Assembly (NCBI GenBank): GCA_900769565.1
Contig: CAAGHC010000043.1
Location: 1-45,756, forward strand
Source of the DNA: Clostridia bacterium
GTDB taxonomy: Bacteria; Bacillota; Clostridia; Christensenellales; Borkfalkiaceae
Direction of reading: 5' to 3'
Length of the DNA stretch: 45,756 nt
Below, in pieces: positions 1-5,513 of this stretch. Below the pieces are notes generated by a model. That model was not told the origin of the DNA, ran no database searches, and worked only from the letters and a program-made list of their open reading frames with translations. The translations under genes and the position numbers were made by a program. Numbering within the stretch: the first letter of the stretch is position 1; each line of letters begins with the position of its first letter.

Positions 1-79
1 GAATACGAAGATATATGCACAATGCCCGACTTTGTGAGAAATGATTTAAAACTATGTAGAACATATCAGCAGAAGAAAC
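1..79. repeat. 79-bp terminal direct repeat (circular junction)
   Basis: Bases 1-79 are identical to 45678-45756, and a coding frame starting at 45657 continues through the repeat into the gene ending at 264. The simplest reading is a circular genome of 45,677 bp whose ends overlap by an assembler k-mer length. A genuine 79-bp phage terminal repeat is less likely because the joint falls inside a small gene. Confidence 0.95.
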
Positions 80-264
80 CAAAGACGAATGCACAAAAAA
101 TCAGAGCAATGTCCGATGAAGAACTGGCAGAGATAATTGAACCAAGAGGGTTTGATTGTGCTGATTATTGCAAGGATTTTGGGAATGGGTGTGGGTACAC
201 TTGCACTCATAATCGTGCGAAAGATTTTATTTTGCAATGGCTTAAAGCAGAAGTAAAGGAGTGA
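1..264 (+). CDS. Cysteine-rich hypothetical protein, 3' part (start at 45657)
   Basis: This is the 3' portion of a gene whose ATG lies at 45657, across the circular junction; the joined product is about 94 residues. The N-terminus carries a CxxC pair and further cysteines (MADCKTC...), and a second Cys cluster lies near the C-terminus (ADYCKDFGNGCGYTC). These suggest a small metal-binding or disulfide protein. The ATG at 22 is internal to the true reading frame. Function is not recognised. It belongs to the rightward accessory run of tightly spaced genes that continues to dUTPase. Confidence 0.8.
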   Translation, partial: EYEDICTMPDFVRNDLKLCRTYQQKKPKTNAQKIRAMSDEELAEIIEPRGFDCADYCKDFGNGCGYTCTHNRAKDFILQWLKAEVKE

Positions 265-268
265 TTAC

Positions 269-439
269 ATGAAGATAGTCGAAGTAGATAAATCTATTAA
301 AAAACTGGTAGACGATAACAACGGATACTGTCCATGCTTAATACCCAAAACCGATGATACCAAATGTATGTGCAAAGATTTCAGAGAGCAGACAGTAGGC
401 AAGTGCCATTGTGGAAGGTTTGAGAAGGTGGTGGAGTGA
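269..439 (+). CDS. Small ferredoxin:thioredoxin reductase-like protein (56 aa)
   Basis: The ATG at 269 follows an AAGGAG Shine-Dalgarno site, and the stop overlaps the next start (TGATG). The 56-residue product has three cysteine pairs: CPC at 21-23, CMC at 33-35 and CHC at 46-48. Their order is that of the catalytic beta subunit of ferredoxin:thioredoxin reductase (CPC...CPC...CHC), which uses a 4Fe-4S cluster and a redox disulfide. The full-length family is about 110 residues, so this is a minimal version. A redox or Fe-S role is inference; plain zinc binding is the alternative. Confidence 0.7.
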   Translation: MKIVEVDKSIKKLVDDNNGYCPCLIPKTDDTKCMCKDFREQTVGKCHCGRFEKVVE

Positions 440-591
440 TGAAAAAGAGAAATTCTAATTTCGTAGGACTAATCATTTGGCTTGTAATGATTATTACAGT
501 TATTTTGTGTTTGCTATTTGATAAGTGGTTTTTTAATGCAATTTATAATTCGGATATGCCAACATGGTTAAAGTATTTCTTTTTGAAGTAA
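439..591 (+). CDS. Single-span membrane peptide (50 aa)
   Basis: The ATG at 439 overlaps the preceding stop, so translation is probably coupled. The product is about 50 residues: a short basic N-terminus (MKKRNSN), one strongly hydrophobic segment at roughly 8-30 (Ile/Leu/Val/Trp-rich), and a short aromatic tail. No family is recognised. Topology would be N-in single-pass. Position among cysteine-rich accessory genes gives no functional clue. Confidence 0.65.
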   Translation: MKKRNSNFVGLIIWLVMIITVILCLLFDKWFFNAIYNSDMPTWLKYFFLK

Positions 592-603
592 GGGGTGGTA
601 ATC

Positions 604-828
604 ATGGCAGATAAAAACTTACCTTCGGGTGTCTGCATCGGTTGCCCTTGTTGGCTTACTGACGGAACGTGCTTGAAGGACACTATTACAATACACAGAT
701 GCAAAAACTGCAAATTTGTTCACTATGACGATTGGCAAGGGTATATATGCACCAATACCGACAGTGAGTATGTGGCTAGTTTTGTAGATGCGGATAATTG
801 GTGTGAAAAATACGAAAGGAAGGAGTGA
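604..828 (+). CDS. Cysteine-rich hypothetical protein (74 aa)
   Basis: The start at 604 is chosen over the in-frame start at 595 because it lies at normal distance from the GGGGTGG Shine-Dalgarno site. The product has eight or so cysteines in CxxCxC and CxxC patterns (CIGCPCW; CKNCKF) and ends with an acidic/basic tail. A small zinc- or Fe-S-binding fold is plausible. It shares the general style of other Cys-rich accessory proteins in this phage but no named family is recognised. Confidence 0.75.
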   Translation: MADKNLPSGVCIGCPCWLTDGTCLKDTITIHRCKNCKFVHYDDWQGYICTNTDSEYVASFVDADNWCEKYERKE

Positions 829-832
829 TTAC

Positions 833-1093
833 ATGAAACGGTTATTATGTTACATCAAAGCCATTCCATTATGGCTTAGAAGCGGATATTTCGTACCACA
901 TCTGTACGAATCCACTTTTGAAGATGCGATTATCATTGCAACGGAGAATGGGTTCAGAGTTGCAGATAATTACGAACACAGTAAAGAAGAAACAGTATAT
1001 AAAAATGCCGTGCTTGAAAAGTGCAAGTGCATATATTGCGGACATAAAACATTGGCATGGTATGCAAGTAAGGAGGAAGTGAAAAATGACTAA
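833..1093 (+). CDS. Hypothetical protein with C-terminal CxxC (86 aa)
   Basis: The start at 833 follows an AAGGAG site 7 nt upstream and just follows the stop at 828; the open frame extends further upstream but overlaps the previous gene. The product begins with a basic MKRLLCYIK segment and ends with a CKCIYCGHK zinc-knuckle-like motif around residues 66-74. Function unknown. It overlaps the next start by 8 nt, which indicates co-translation. Confidence 0.7.
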   Translation: MKRLLCYIKAIPLWLRSGYFVPHLYESTFEDAIIIATENGFRVADNYEHSKEETVYKNAVLEKCKCIYCGHKTLAWYASKEEVKND

Positions 1094-1250
1094 TGAGGAA
1101 GCAAGAGAATGGTTAAGAGGAATGAAGTTTACGTTTAATGATGGAGCATTTATAGCAGCAAAGAGAGAAGCACTCGACAAAGGAATTAAGGCGTTGGAAA
1201 CCTTAGAAAAATTAGAAAAGTGGATGGGGGTACAAGCAGATGCGGATTGA
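1086..1250 (+). CDS. Hypothetical small helical protein (54 aa)
   Basis: The ATG at 1086 is preceded by AGGAGG and overlaps the upstream gene's end; its own stop overlaps dUTPase by 11 nt. The product is acidic and mostly helical (MTNEEAREWLRG...), with a heptad-like ALETLEKLEKW stretch near the C-terminus. Similar short proteins upstream of phage dut genes are common, but no function can be assigned. Confidence 0.65.
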   Translation: MTNEEAREWLRGMKFTFNDGAFIAAKREALDKGIKALETLEKLEKWMGVQADAD

Positions 1251-1659
1251 TATTTTGCTAGACAAGGGGGCCAAGATGCCGACTAAAGCACACCCGGACA
1301 CTGACGCCGGATTTGATTTATACACACCGTATGAATTTACAGTGAAAGCCGGAGGATCGGCAGTAGTGCAAACAGGGGTTCACATGGTTATACCGAAAAA
1401 ATTCTGCGGAGTTGTAATTTCTAAATCGGGATTGCTAACCAAACAGGACATAACAACAACTGGTTTAGTGGATGCTGCATACACCGGGGGGATTGTTATT
1501 AAGGTTCAGAACCACGGAAACAGAGATTATCATTTTAACAAGGGCGACAAGGTAACACAGATTATGATATTGCCAGTGCCGGAGGTTGAATTGGTAGAGA
1601 TAGACAACTTACCAAAAACAGAACGTGGGGCAAATGGTTTCGGCAGCACGGGAAAATAA
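1240..1659 (+). CDS. dut: dUTP diphosphatase (dUTPase)
   Basis: Trimeric dUTPase, hydrolysing dUTP to dUMP and pyrophosphate to keep uracil out of phage DNA and to supply dUMP. The 139-residue length is typical. Motifs are in order: DAGFDL at 22-27, SKSGL at 61-65, GLVDAAYTGG at 75-84 with the catalytic Asp78 and Tyr81, a Gly-Asp-x-x-Gln segment near 101-106, and the C-terminal P-loop-like GANGFGSTGK at 130-139. It is the last gene of the accessory run and is followed by RNA elements. Confidence 0.95.
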   Translation: MRIDILLDKGAKMPTKAHPDTDAGFDLYTPYEFTVKAGGSAVVQTGVHMVIPKKFCGVVISKSGLLTKQDITTTGLVDAAYTGGIVIKVQNHGNRDYHFNKGDKVTQIMILPVPEVELVEIDNLPKTERGANGFGSTGK

Positions 1660-1666
1660 AACATTC

Positions 1667-1730
1667 GCTAACGTGGCATAACAGGTAAATGCACCGATAA
1701 GGTAGTGTAGGTTCGAGTCCTACCGTTAGC
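1667..1730 (+). ncRNA. tRNA-like element with reduced anticodon arm
   Basis: The element has a perfect 7-bp acceptor stem (GCTAACG 1667-1673 with CGTTAGC 1724-1730), a 4-bp D arm (1676-1679/1689-1692, loop with GG) and a perfect T arm (GTAGG 1707-1711, TTCGAGT, CCTAC 1719-1723). Only about 14 nt remain where the anticodon arm and variable loop should be, and they allow only a 3-bp stem around GATAA. At 64 nt it cannot be an ordinary decoding tRNA. It may be a deletion-damaged tRNA or a tRNA mimic. CCA is not encoded. Confidence 0.65.
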
Positions 1731-1742
1731 GTTCCAGAATCA

Positions 1743-1930
1743 GCATAGGGATTTTGGTTGTAACTAAAAACAAAAACAAAACAAACAAATAATACCTTCA
1801 ATTTTTGTCAACGATAATCACACCTATTAGCCTATGCACTCCATCGTGTAGTGAACACGAAGTTGTGTACCCGGAAGGTCGCAACGAAAGAAAAAGAATC
1901 CAAGAAATAAAATCTTGGGTTCTTTTTTTG
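1743..1930 (+). ncRNA. Candidate structured RNA ending in an intrinsic terminator
   Basis: No convincing gene lies in this stretch, but helices do. GCATAGG 1743-1749 pairs with CCTATGC 1831-1837. TCGTGT/ACACGA (1844-1849/1855-1860) forms a 5-nt-loop hairpin. GTTGTG/CGCAAC (1862-1867/1880-1885) encloses ACC/GGT. A 12-bp terminator stem follows at once. No separate promoter was found, so it may be processed from the dut transcript after the tRNA-like element. It could simply be an elaborate 3' UTR. Confidence 0.45.
1894..1930 (+). terminator. Intrinsic terminator after dut/RNA region
   Basis: A 12-bp stem with one G-T wobble (1894-1905 with 1913-1924) closes a short A-rich loop and is followed by a run of T ending near 1928. 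It ends the accessory/dut transcription unit. Confidence 0.85.
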
Positions 1931-2055
1931 TGTATATAAGCAGAAAGGTGTCGAACACATTATGAAAAAGCAAAGAAAAGTTTGTATTTTATCATTTACA
2001 AATAGTGCAACAGGAGTTATTTTAAAGGCAGTTGGAGAAAAATGTAAATATTTGC

Positions 2056-2084
2056 TTGACATAGTTTACATAATATGGTATATA
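2056..2084 (+). promoter_or_regulatory. Promoter of the first RHH gene
   Basis: TTGACA at 2056-2061, 17-bp spacer, TATATA at 2079-2084 (TATATT overlaps two bases later). It lies about 65 nt upstream of the RHH gene at 2148 and after a terminator, so it starts a new unit. Confidence 0.75.
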
Positions 2085-2147
2085 TTAAAATGTGAAGTTT
2101 GGTCGAGCAAACATCACAGAGGGTAAAACCATTAGAAGGAGGTCTAT

Positions 2148-2333
2148 ATGCCACTAACGAAAGGGCAGAAACTTACCGACAATCCAAAATGTGTTAAAAT
2201 CGGATTGAGATTAACGCATCAAGAAGCAGACGATTTACAGTATTGTGCTGAAAAATTGGGGATATGTCGAACCGAAGTGATAAATATGGGTGTTCAAATG
2301 GTAAGAAAAGAGATTGAAAAGCAAAAAGGATAA
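2148..2333 (+). CDS. Ribbon-helix-helix (CopG/Arc-like) regulator, 61 aa
   Basis: The protein has the RHH pattern: a basic N-terminus, a short strand (VKIGLRL, about 17-23), a first helix (HQEADDLQYCAEKLG) and, after a turn, a second helix beginning with CRTEVINMG. RHH proteins dimerise and insert the beta ribbon into the DNA major groove. A strong AAGGAGG site precedes the ATG and it has its own promoter at 2056. Its operator is unknown. It is one of three RHH genes in this 6-kb region. Confidence 0.75.
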   Translation: MPLTKGQKLTDNPKCVKIGLRLTHQEADDLQYCAEKLGICRTEVINMGVQMVRKEIEKQKG

Positions 2334-2355
2334 TCGACTTGCTTGGCGGCTACGA

Positions 2356-2421
2356 TTACCCTTTTAGGTAACACTCACAATGGAGTGCTATTTGCACCCT
2401 TAGAATAGCATAACCATTGTG
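2356..2421 (+). other. Two hairpins between small genes
   Basis: TTACC/GGTAA (2356-2360/2367-2371) is followed by a 46-nt two-tier hairpin: CACAATGG 2376-2383 with CCATTGTG 2414-2421, and inside it TGCTATT with AATAGCA. There is no T tract on either strand, so it is not a standard terminator. It may be an RNA-stability or operator element. Confidence 0.55.
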
Positions 2422-2457
2422 AAAAAGCAACGTTTTTTTGGGGTGGAGGATAACACA

Positions 2458-2616
2458 ATGGAATTGAAAGACAAGATTATGATTGAACAGAGAACATTAT
2501 TTGCAGTAACAGAAGCAATTCTGACAGGAAACCATGATGTAAGTGAGTATGAGTATGCACTCTACGGAATTTGCGAGAGATTAAAGGAAATCGCAAAAGA
2601 AGTCGAAAGGGTATAA
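2458..2616 (+). CDS. Hypothetical small helical protein (52 aa)
   Basis: The start at 2458 is chosen because GGAGGA lies 7 nt upstream; the GTG at 2419 lies inside a hairpin. The product is acidic and helical with no Cys cluster or membrane segment. Function unknown. It shares the RHH transcript unless the upstream hairpin blocks it. Confidence 0.6.
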   Translation: MELKDKIMIEQRTLFAVTEAILTGNHDVSEYEYALYGICERLKEIAKEVERV

Positions 2617-2660
2617 AACTACAGGCAAATCATATTTGTGGCTTTTTATGGCAATTCGCA

Positions 2661-2689
2661 TTGACACTATCAGAATTTCGACATATAAT
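2661..2689 (+). promoter_or_regulatory. Perfect consensus promoter for the membrane protein gene
   Basis: TTGACA at 2661-2666, exactly 17 bp, TATAAT at 2684-2689. A full 12/12 consensus implies strong constitutive expression, as expected for a gene active in the prophage state. Confidence 0.85.
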
Positions 2690-2725
2690 CTGTAGTACAA
2701 CAAATCGTATTTTGGAGGGGTGTAA

Positions 2726-3259
2726 ATGGGAAACGAAAGTGTATATGTTAGCGGTAGATTGATAGGTGGTATTGACGGTGTTATAGCCGGGGATAATGTG
2801 AATATTGCATCTAGTGCCACAGAAATGATAATCAGCAACGGCATTATTACTCAAAAAATCAATAACAGTGATGTTCTTGGTGTGAAAATGGTAAATGATG
2901 TTCAGATACAGGAGCAATATGTTTCGAGCGTCGGTGGTGCGATAGCCGGGGGTGTCTTATTTGGTGTTCCTGGTGCCGTAATTGGTGGCAGAGCGAAGAA
3001 AAAACAGATAAAAACAAATGAAACTAGCCTTGTTATTACATATAAAGACAATGAAACGGTGAAGAATATTATCATAAAGCCAACACAGTTCGTAAGTTTC
3101 AAGTTTATGGACCGTTACACACGGCAAATCGAATTAGATCCGGCAACTAAACAGGCCATGAGCAATGAAAACAAAGGGAAAAAGTTCGGCTGCTCACTGA
3201 TATTTGTATTATTGATAATATGTTTTGCGTTATTGGTATTAGGAATTTCTTTACAATAG
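2726..3259 (+). CDS. Predicted membrane protein with glycine-zipper hairpin (177 aa); candidate lysogenic-conversion gene
   Basis: The N-terminal ~65 residues look like a small beta domain. They are followed by a Gly/Ala-rich hydrophobic stretch at about 67-91 (GGAIAGGVLFGVPGAVIGG) ending in a basic RAKKK stop. A second beta-rich region follows, resembling a PH/GRAM-like fold, then a C-terminal transmembrane helix at about 155-175. It sits alone behind a perfect consensus promoter, between regulators. This context suits a prophage-expressed moron such as a superinfection-exclusion protein. That role is inference; the family was not identified. Confidence 0.7.
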   Translation: MGNESVYVSGRLIGGIDGVIAGDNVNIASSATEMIISNGIITQKINNSDVLGVKMVNDVQIQEQYVSSVGGAIAGGVLFGVPGAVIGGRAKKKQIKTNETSLVITYKDNETVKNIIIKPTQFVSFKFMDRYTRQIELDPATKQAMSNENKGKKFGCSLIFVLLIICFALLVLGISLQ

Positions 3260-3270
3260 AGCAAATCATA

Positions 3271-3299
3271 TTGACAAAATATCATTTTTCTTATAGAAT
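3271..3299 (+). promoter_or_regulatory. Promoter of the RHH gene at 3333, with partial operator
   Basis: TTGACA 3271-3276, 17 bp, TAGAAT 3294-3299. A TTAGTCG half-site at 3304-3310, just downstream of the -10, matches half of the TTAGTCGACTAA palindrome found in the next two promoters. This suggests autoregulation. GCAAATC lies just upstream of the -35. Confidence 0.75.
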
Positions 3300-3332
3300 G
3301 GTATTAGTCGGATAGTAATAAGGAGTGAGAAA

Positions 3333-3572
3333 ATGGCAAGTAGACCAGAATATACAACAGAATATATCCAAAAGAATCTCGAAAGACTGGAAATTCGATT
3401 CCAGGCAAAGGATGAAATGACAAAAAAGATAGACGAACATTGTATAAAGCATGGTTATGTTAATACAAACGGTCGCTATCCGGGCAAATCGAATAGAACA
3501 GAGTTTATCAAAAAGGCCATTGAAACACAAATTGCTATTGATAATGGTAAATTAAAGGTAATAAAAGAGTAG
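3333..3572 (+). CDS. RHH-type DNA-binding protein, likely regulator of the large-RNA promoters (79 aa)
   Basis: After a ~20-residue N-terminal arm the protein shows a short strand (EIRFQA), a helix (DEMTKKIDEHCIKHG), and after a glycine/asparagine loop a second helix beginning with SNRTEFIKKAIE, which is the RHH layout. A good AAGGAG site precedes the ATG. The gene has its own promoter and terminator. TTAGTCG-type sites lie in its own promoter and in the next two, so it is the natural candidate to bind them. Binding is inferred from position only. Confidence 0.7.
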   Translation: MASRPEYTTEYIQKNLERLEIRFQAKDEMTKKIDEHCIKHGYVNTNGRYPGKSNRTEFIKKAIETQIAIDNGKLKVIKE

Positions 3573-3598
3573 GTGTAAAAAGCCTACTCTTATTTTTT
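3565..3598 (+). terminator. Intrinsic terminator of the RHH gene
   Basis: The 9-bp stem AAGAGTAGG/CCTACTCTT (3565-3573/3583-3591) includes the stop codon and is followed by a T-rich run. It separates the RHH gene from the large-RNA promoter. Confidence 0.85.
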
Positions 3599-3620
3599 AA
3601 AAAAAGTTGAAAAAAAGGTA

Positions 3621-3649
3621 TTGACTTTATTAGTCGACTATGATAATAT
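3621..3649 (+). promoter_or_regulatory. Promoter of the large RNA with palindromic operator in the spacer
   Basis: TTGACT 3621-3626, 17-bp spacer, TAATAT 3644-3649. The spacer carries the palindrome TAGTCGACTA (3631-3640), placed to block RNA polymerase when bound. Predicted transcription start is near 3656. Confidence 0.8.
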
Positions 3650-3655
3650 GTAGAC

Positions 3656-4246
3656 AGTAACACAAAACCCTATATATTGAGGCCTACCAAAAAGCCGGAA
3701 ACGGTGGCGGGTAATAAGTGGATATACATATATAGGTAAAGTGTAGCGGATCGGCGAGAAGTAACGGCCACTCATTAAACGAACTGCACTATAAACACTA
3801 ATTGAGTTAAATAACATTCTGGTATGAAAGAACCGTGAGACTTTCCGGCAAGAGGTAATGCCGTTACTGATTACCCGTTGAGTGAATAGCCGATAAGCAC
3901 TCTTACAATGATTACGGCCTAGTGACTACTACTTATAGTAGGAATCGGTGTTTATGATAGTAACAGGACGATTTCAGCCGATTTAAAACCTGTCTGAAAT
4001 TAAAAAGTGTTCGTAAGGAAAGAACGTAAGACTTCCGTTGAAACTATTGATTATCTAAGGAAGATATAAAAGCCGCATATTTTATATTGGAATTACCGCC
4101 ACGGGTAAAGTGGGGCGCAAGGGGCAGCCAAAAAGTCCATCATAGAAAACTGATTGCAAGCGTGAACGGATGCGGACAAGTAGCGGTTGTAATGGGCGGA
4201 CTATGTAAATTTCCGGGTGGGAGCGTAAAAACTTCCACCCTTTTTT
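3656..4246 (+). ncRNA. Large structured noncoding RNA (~590 nt), ROOL/GOLLD-like
   Basis: The promoter at 3621 and terminator at 4215 bound a ~590-nt unit without a credible gene. Perfect helices: CCTATATAT 3669-3677 with 3728-3736; a 9-bp long-range helix 3760-3768 with 3860-3868; GGTAAT/ATTACC 3854-3859/3870-3875; CTACTA/TAGTAG 3926-3931/3936-3941; ATATAAAA/TTTTATAT 4064-4071/4080-4087. An H-type pseudoknot joins 3963-3967/3989-3993 with 3971-3977/3994-4000. CCG-GAAA-CGG (3695-3704) is a GNRA hairpin. A ~21-nt module occurs twice (3826-3847 and 4018-4037). The length matches what I recall for ROOL RNAs of Firmicute phages (~580 nt). The class name is inference. Confidence 0.75.
4215..4246 (+). 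terminator. Intrinsic terminator of the large RNA
   Basis: GGGTGG 4215-4220 pairs with CCACCC 4235-4240, extended inward by AG/CT, and is followed by six T. It defines the 3' end of the large RNA. Confidence 0.9.
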
Positions 4247-4253
4247 ATTTCCA

Positions 4254-4318
4254 GGCAAATCGTTTTAAGGCAAATCACTTTTTGAAAAGCAAATCACTTT
4301 TCAAGGCAAATCGTTTTT
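4254..4318. repeat. Four iteron-like GCAAATC repeats
   Basis: GCAAATC begins at 4255, 4270, 4289 and 4306, each followed by a GT/CT plus T-run, at 15-19-bp spacing. Further copies lie near 2625, 3124, 3262 and 3483. The rest of the 4247-4477 gap is AT-rich without a gene. The repeats could be protein-binding iterons or a secondary origin; nothing in the sequence decides. Confidence 0.6.
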
Positions 4319-4477
4319 CTGCTACGGGCGTGTATATGGCAAACTGACGAACTGTACCAACGGGACCAAACGGGGCGGATCTATGAACCTTATACCAGTA
4401 CACGAACACAAAAACCAAACTATTTTTTGCATTATATAGGAAGAAACACGATTTTTTAAAAAAAATAAAAAAAACAC

Positions 4478-4506
4478 TTGATTTATTAGTCGACTAATGG
4501 TAAGAT
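4478..4506 (+). promoter_or_regulatory. Promoter of the 4583-6804 operon with full TTAGTCGACTAA operator
   Basis: TTGATT 4478-4483, 17-bp spacer, TAAGAT 4501-4506. The 12-bp perfect palindrome TTAGTCGACTAA occupies 4486-4497 in the spacer, in the same geometry as the large-RNA promoter. Co-regulation is likely. Confidence 0.8.
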
Positions 4507-4582
4507 AGACTTATAGGGAACACTTTAGTCTGCTAAAGCGGAATGAAACTACAAAACAATTATAAGAAAGGAAGTAAAAAAT

Positions 4583-4777
4583 ATGGATTATGATTTTAGT
4601 TTAAAAGCATGTATGGAAAGTGTAGAGTTTGAGATTGAAACATTAAAAGCAAATGTATTTGAAGAATTAGGGAAAGCAATTATAAGAGCAGAACAAGATC
4701 CGTTTTTTAATAAGACCATGATTGAAGCATACAAAACATACATCAAAGAACACGATTTAAAATGGAACGATAAATAA
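4583..4777 (+). CDS. Hypothetical protein (64 aa), first gene of operon after the large RNA
   Basis: The ATG follows GAAAGGAAG. The product is acidic and mainly helical, without cysteine clusters beyond one Cys or membrane segments. No family recognised. It opens an operon of six or seven small genes transcribed from the operator-bearing promoter at 4478 and ending at the terminator at 6849. Confidence 0.65.
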   Translation: MDYDFSLKACMESVEFEIETLKANVFEELGKAIIRAEQDPFFNKTMIEAYKTYIKEHDLKWNDK

Positions 4778-4802
4778 TCAAATAAAGAAAGGAAGTAAAA
4801 CA

Positions 4803-5498
4803 ATGAAAAAAAGTATTGAAATTGAAAAAGAAATTAAAAAAGCGTATGCAAAACTTGAAACATTAAAACAGGAAGAAAGCAAAAGAATTGATGCGGTTAT
4901 GGCGTTAGATACATTCCAGGAACGGCAAGAGGCCCGCAAAGCGGCAAAAGATGCAATGATTAAAGCAAGTAAAGAAAGAAGAAAGTTAGAAATTACAATT
5001 AGAATTTTAAAGAATAACGAAAAAGCCGCTTTTATTAGCGAATATTTTCCGCAAGTATTAGAAATTTATAATAGTTACGCCGGGAAGCAATATGGACCTG
5101 TTACGGAAAAAAAGATCCGTGAAGAAATAAAAGAAAAATTAAACATTTTCGCAAGTATTAGCGGTCAAGAAGTAAGACTTTATAAATTAAATAAAGAAGG
5201 CTATTCATACGGCGATACACTTCTTATGGATACAGTATACGAAAACGGCGAAAAAATCAAAATTTTAGTTGATAACAAGATACAGAAAACAACGCCGGAA
5301 AACTTTAGAACATACGATTGTAAACCATACATAGAGGATATAAACGGATATATTAAAAACCTGGATAAAGCGTATGAAAGAGTTTTAGCAGCGGAAAAAG
5401 AAATAAAAGAAGCGTGTTCGATTTTTTGCGGTTTAAGTATTACCGGGATGCGGGAACCATACGCAACAGTACAAAATTTATACAGTGATTATATTTAA
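4803..5498 (+). CDS. Hypothetical coiled-coil protein (231 aa)
   Basis: The ATG has the same GAAAGGAAG leader as the previous gene. Residues 1-85 are strongly charged and helical (Lys/Glu-rich), likely coiled coil. The middle ~90-170 is mixed alpha/beta, and the C-terminus is helical with two cysteines (EACSIFCG). No family recognised. It is the largest product of the operon that follows the large RNA and could act with that RNA, but this is position only. Confidence 0.7.
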   Translation: MKKSIEIEKEIKKAYAKLETLKQEESKRIDAVMALDTFQERQEARKAAKDAMIKASKERRKLEITIRILKNNEKAAFISEYFPQVLEIYNSYAGKQYGPVTEKKIREEIKEKLNIFASISGQEVRLYKLNKEGYSYGDTLLMDTVYENGEKIKILVDNKIQKTTPENFRTYDCKPYIEDINGYIKNLDKAYERVLAAEKEIKEACSIFCGLSITGMREPYATVQNLYSDYI

Positions 5499-5513
5499 TA
5501 GCGGGGTGAAAAA

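Noticed and set aside
4087..4347. Open frame of 86 codons in the large-RNA region
   Set aside because: It has no ribosome site, runs through the RNA terminator and the GCAAATC repeats, and has low-complexity C-terminal composition; it is a chance frame over a structured RNA.
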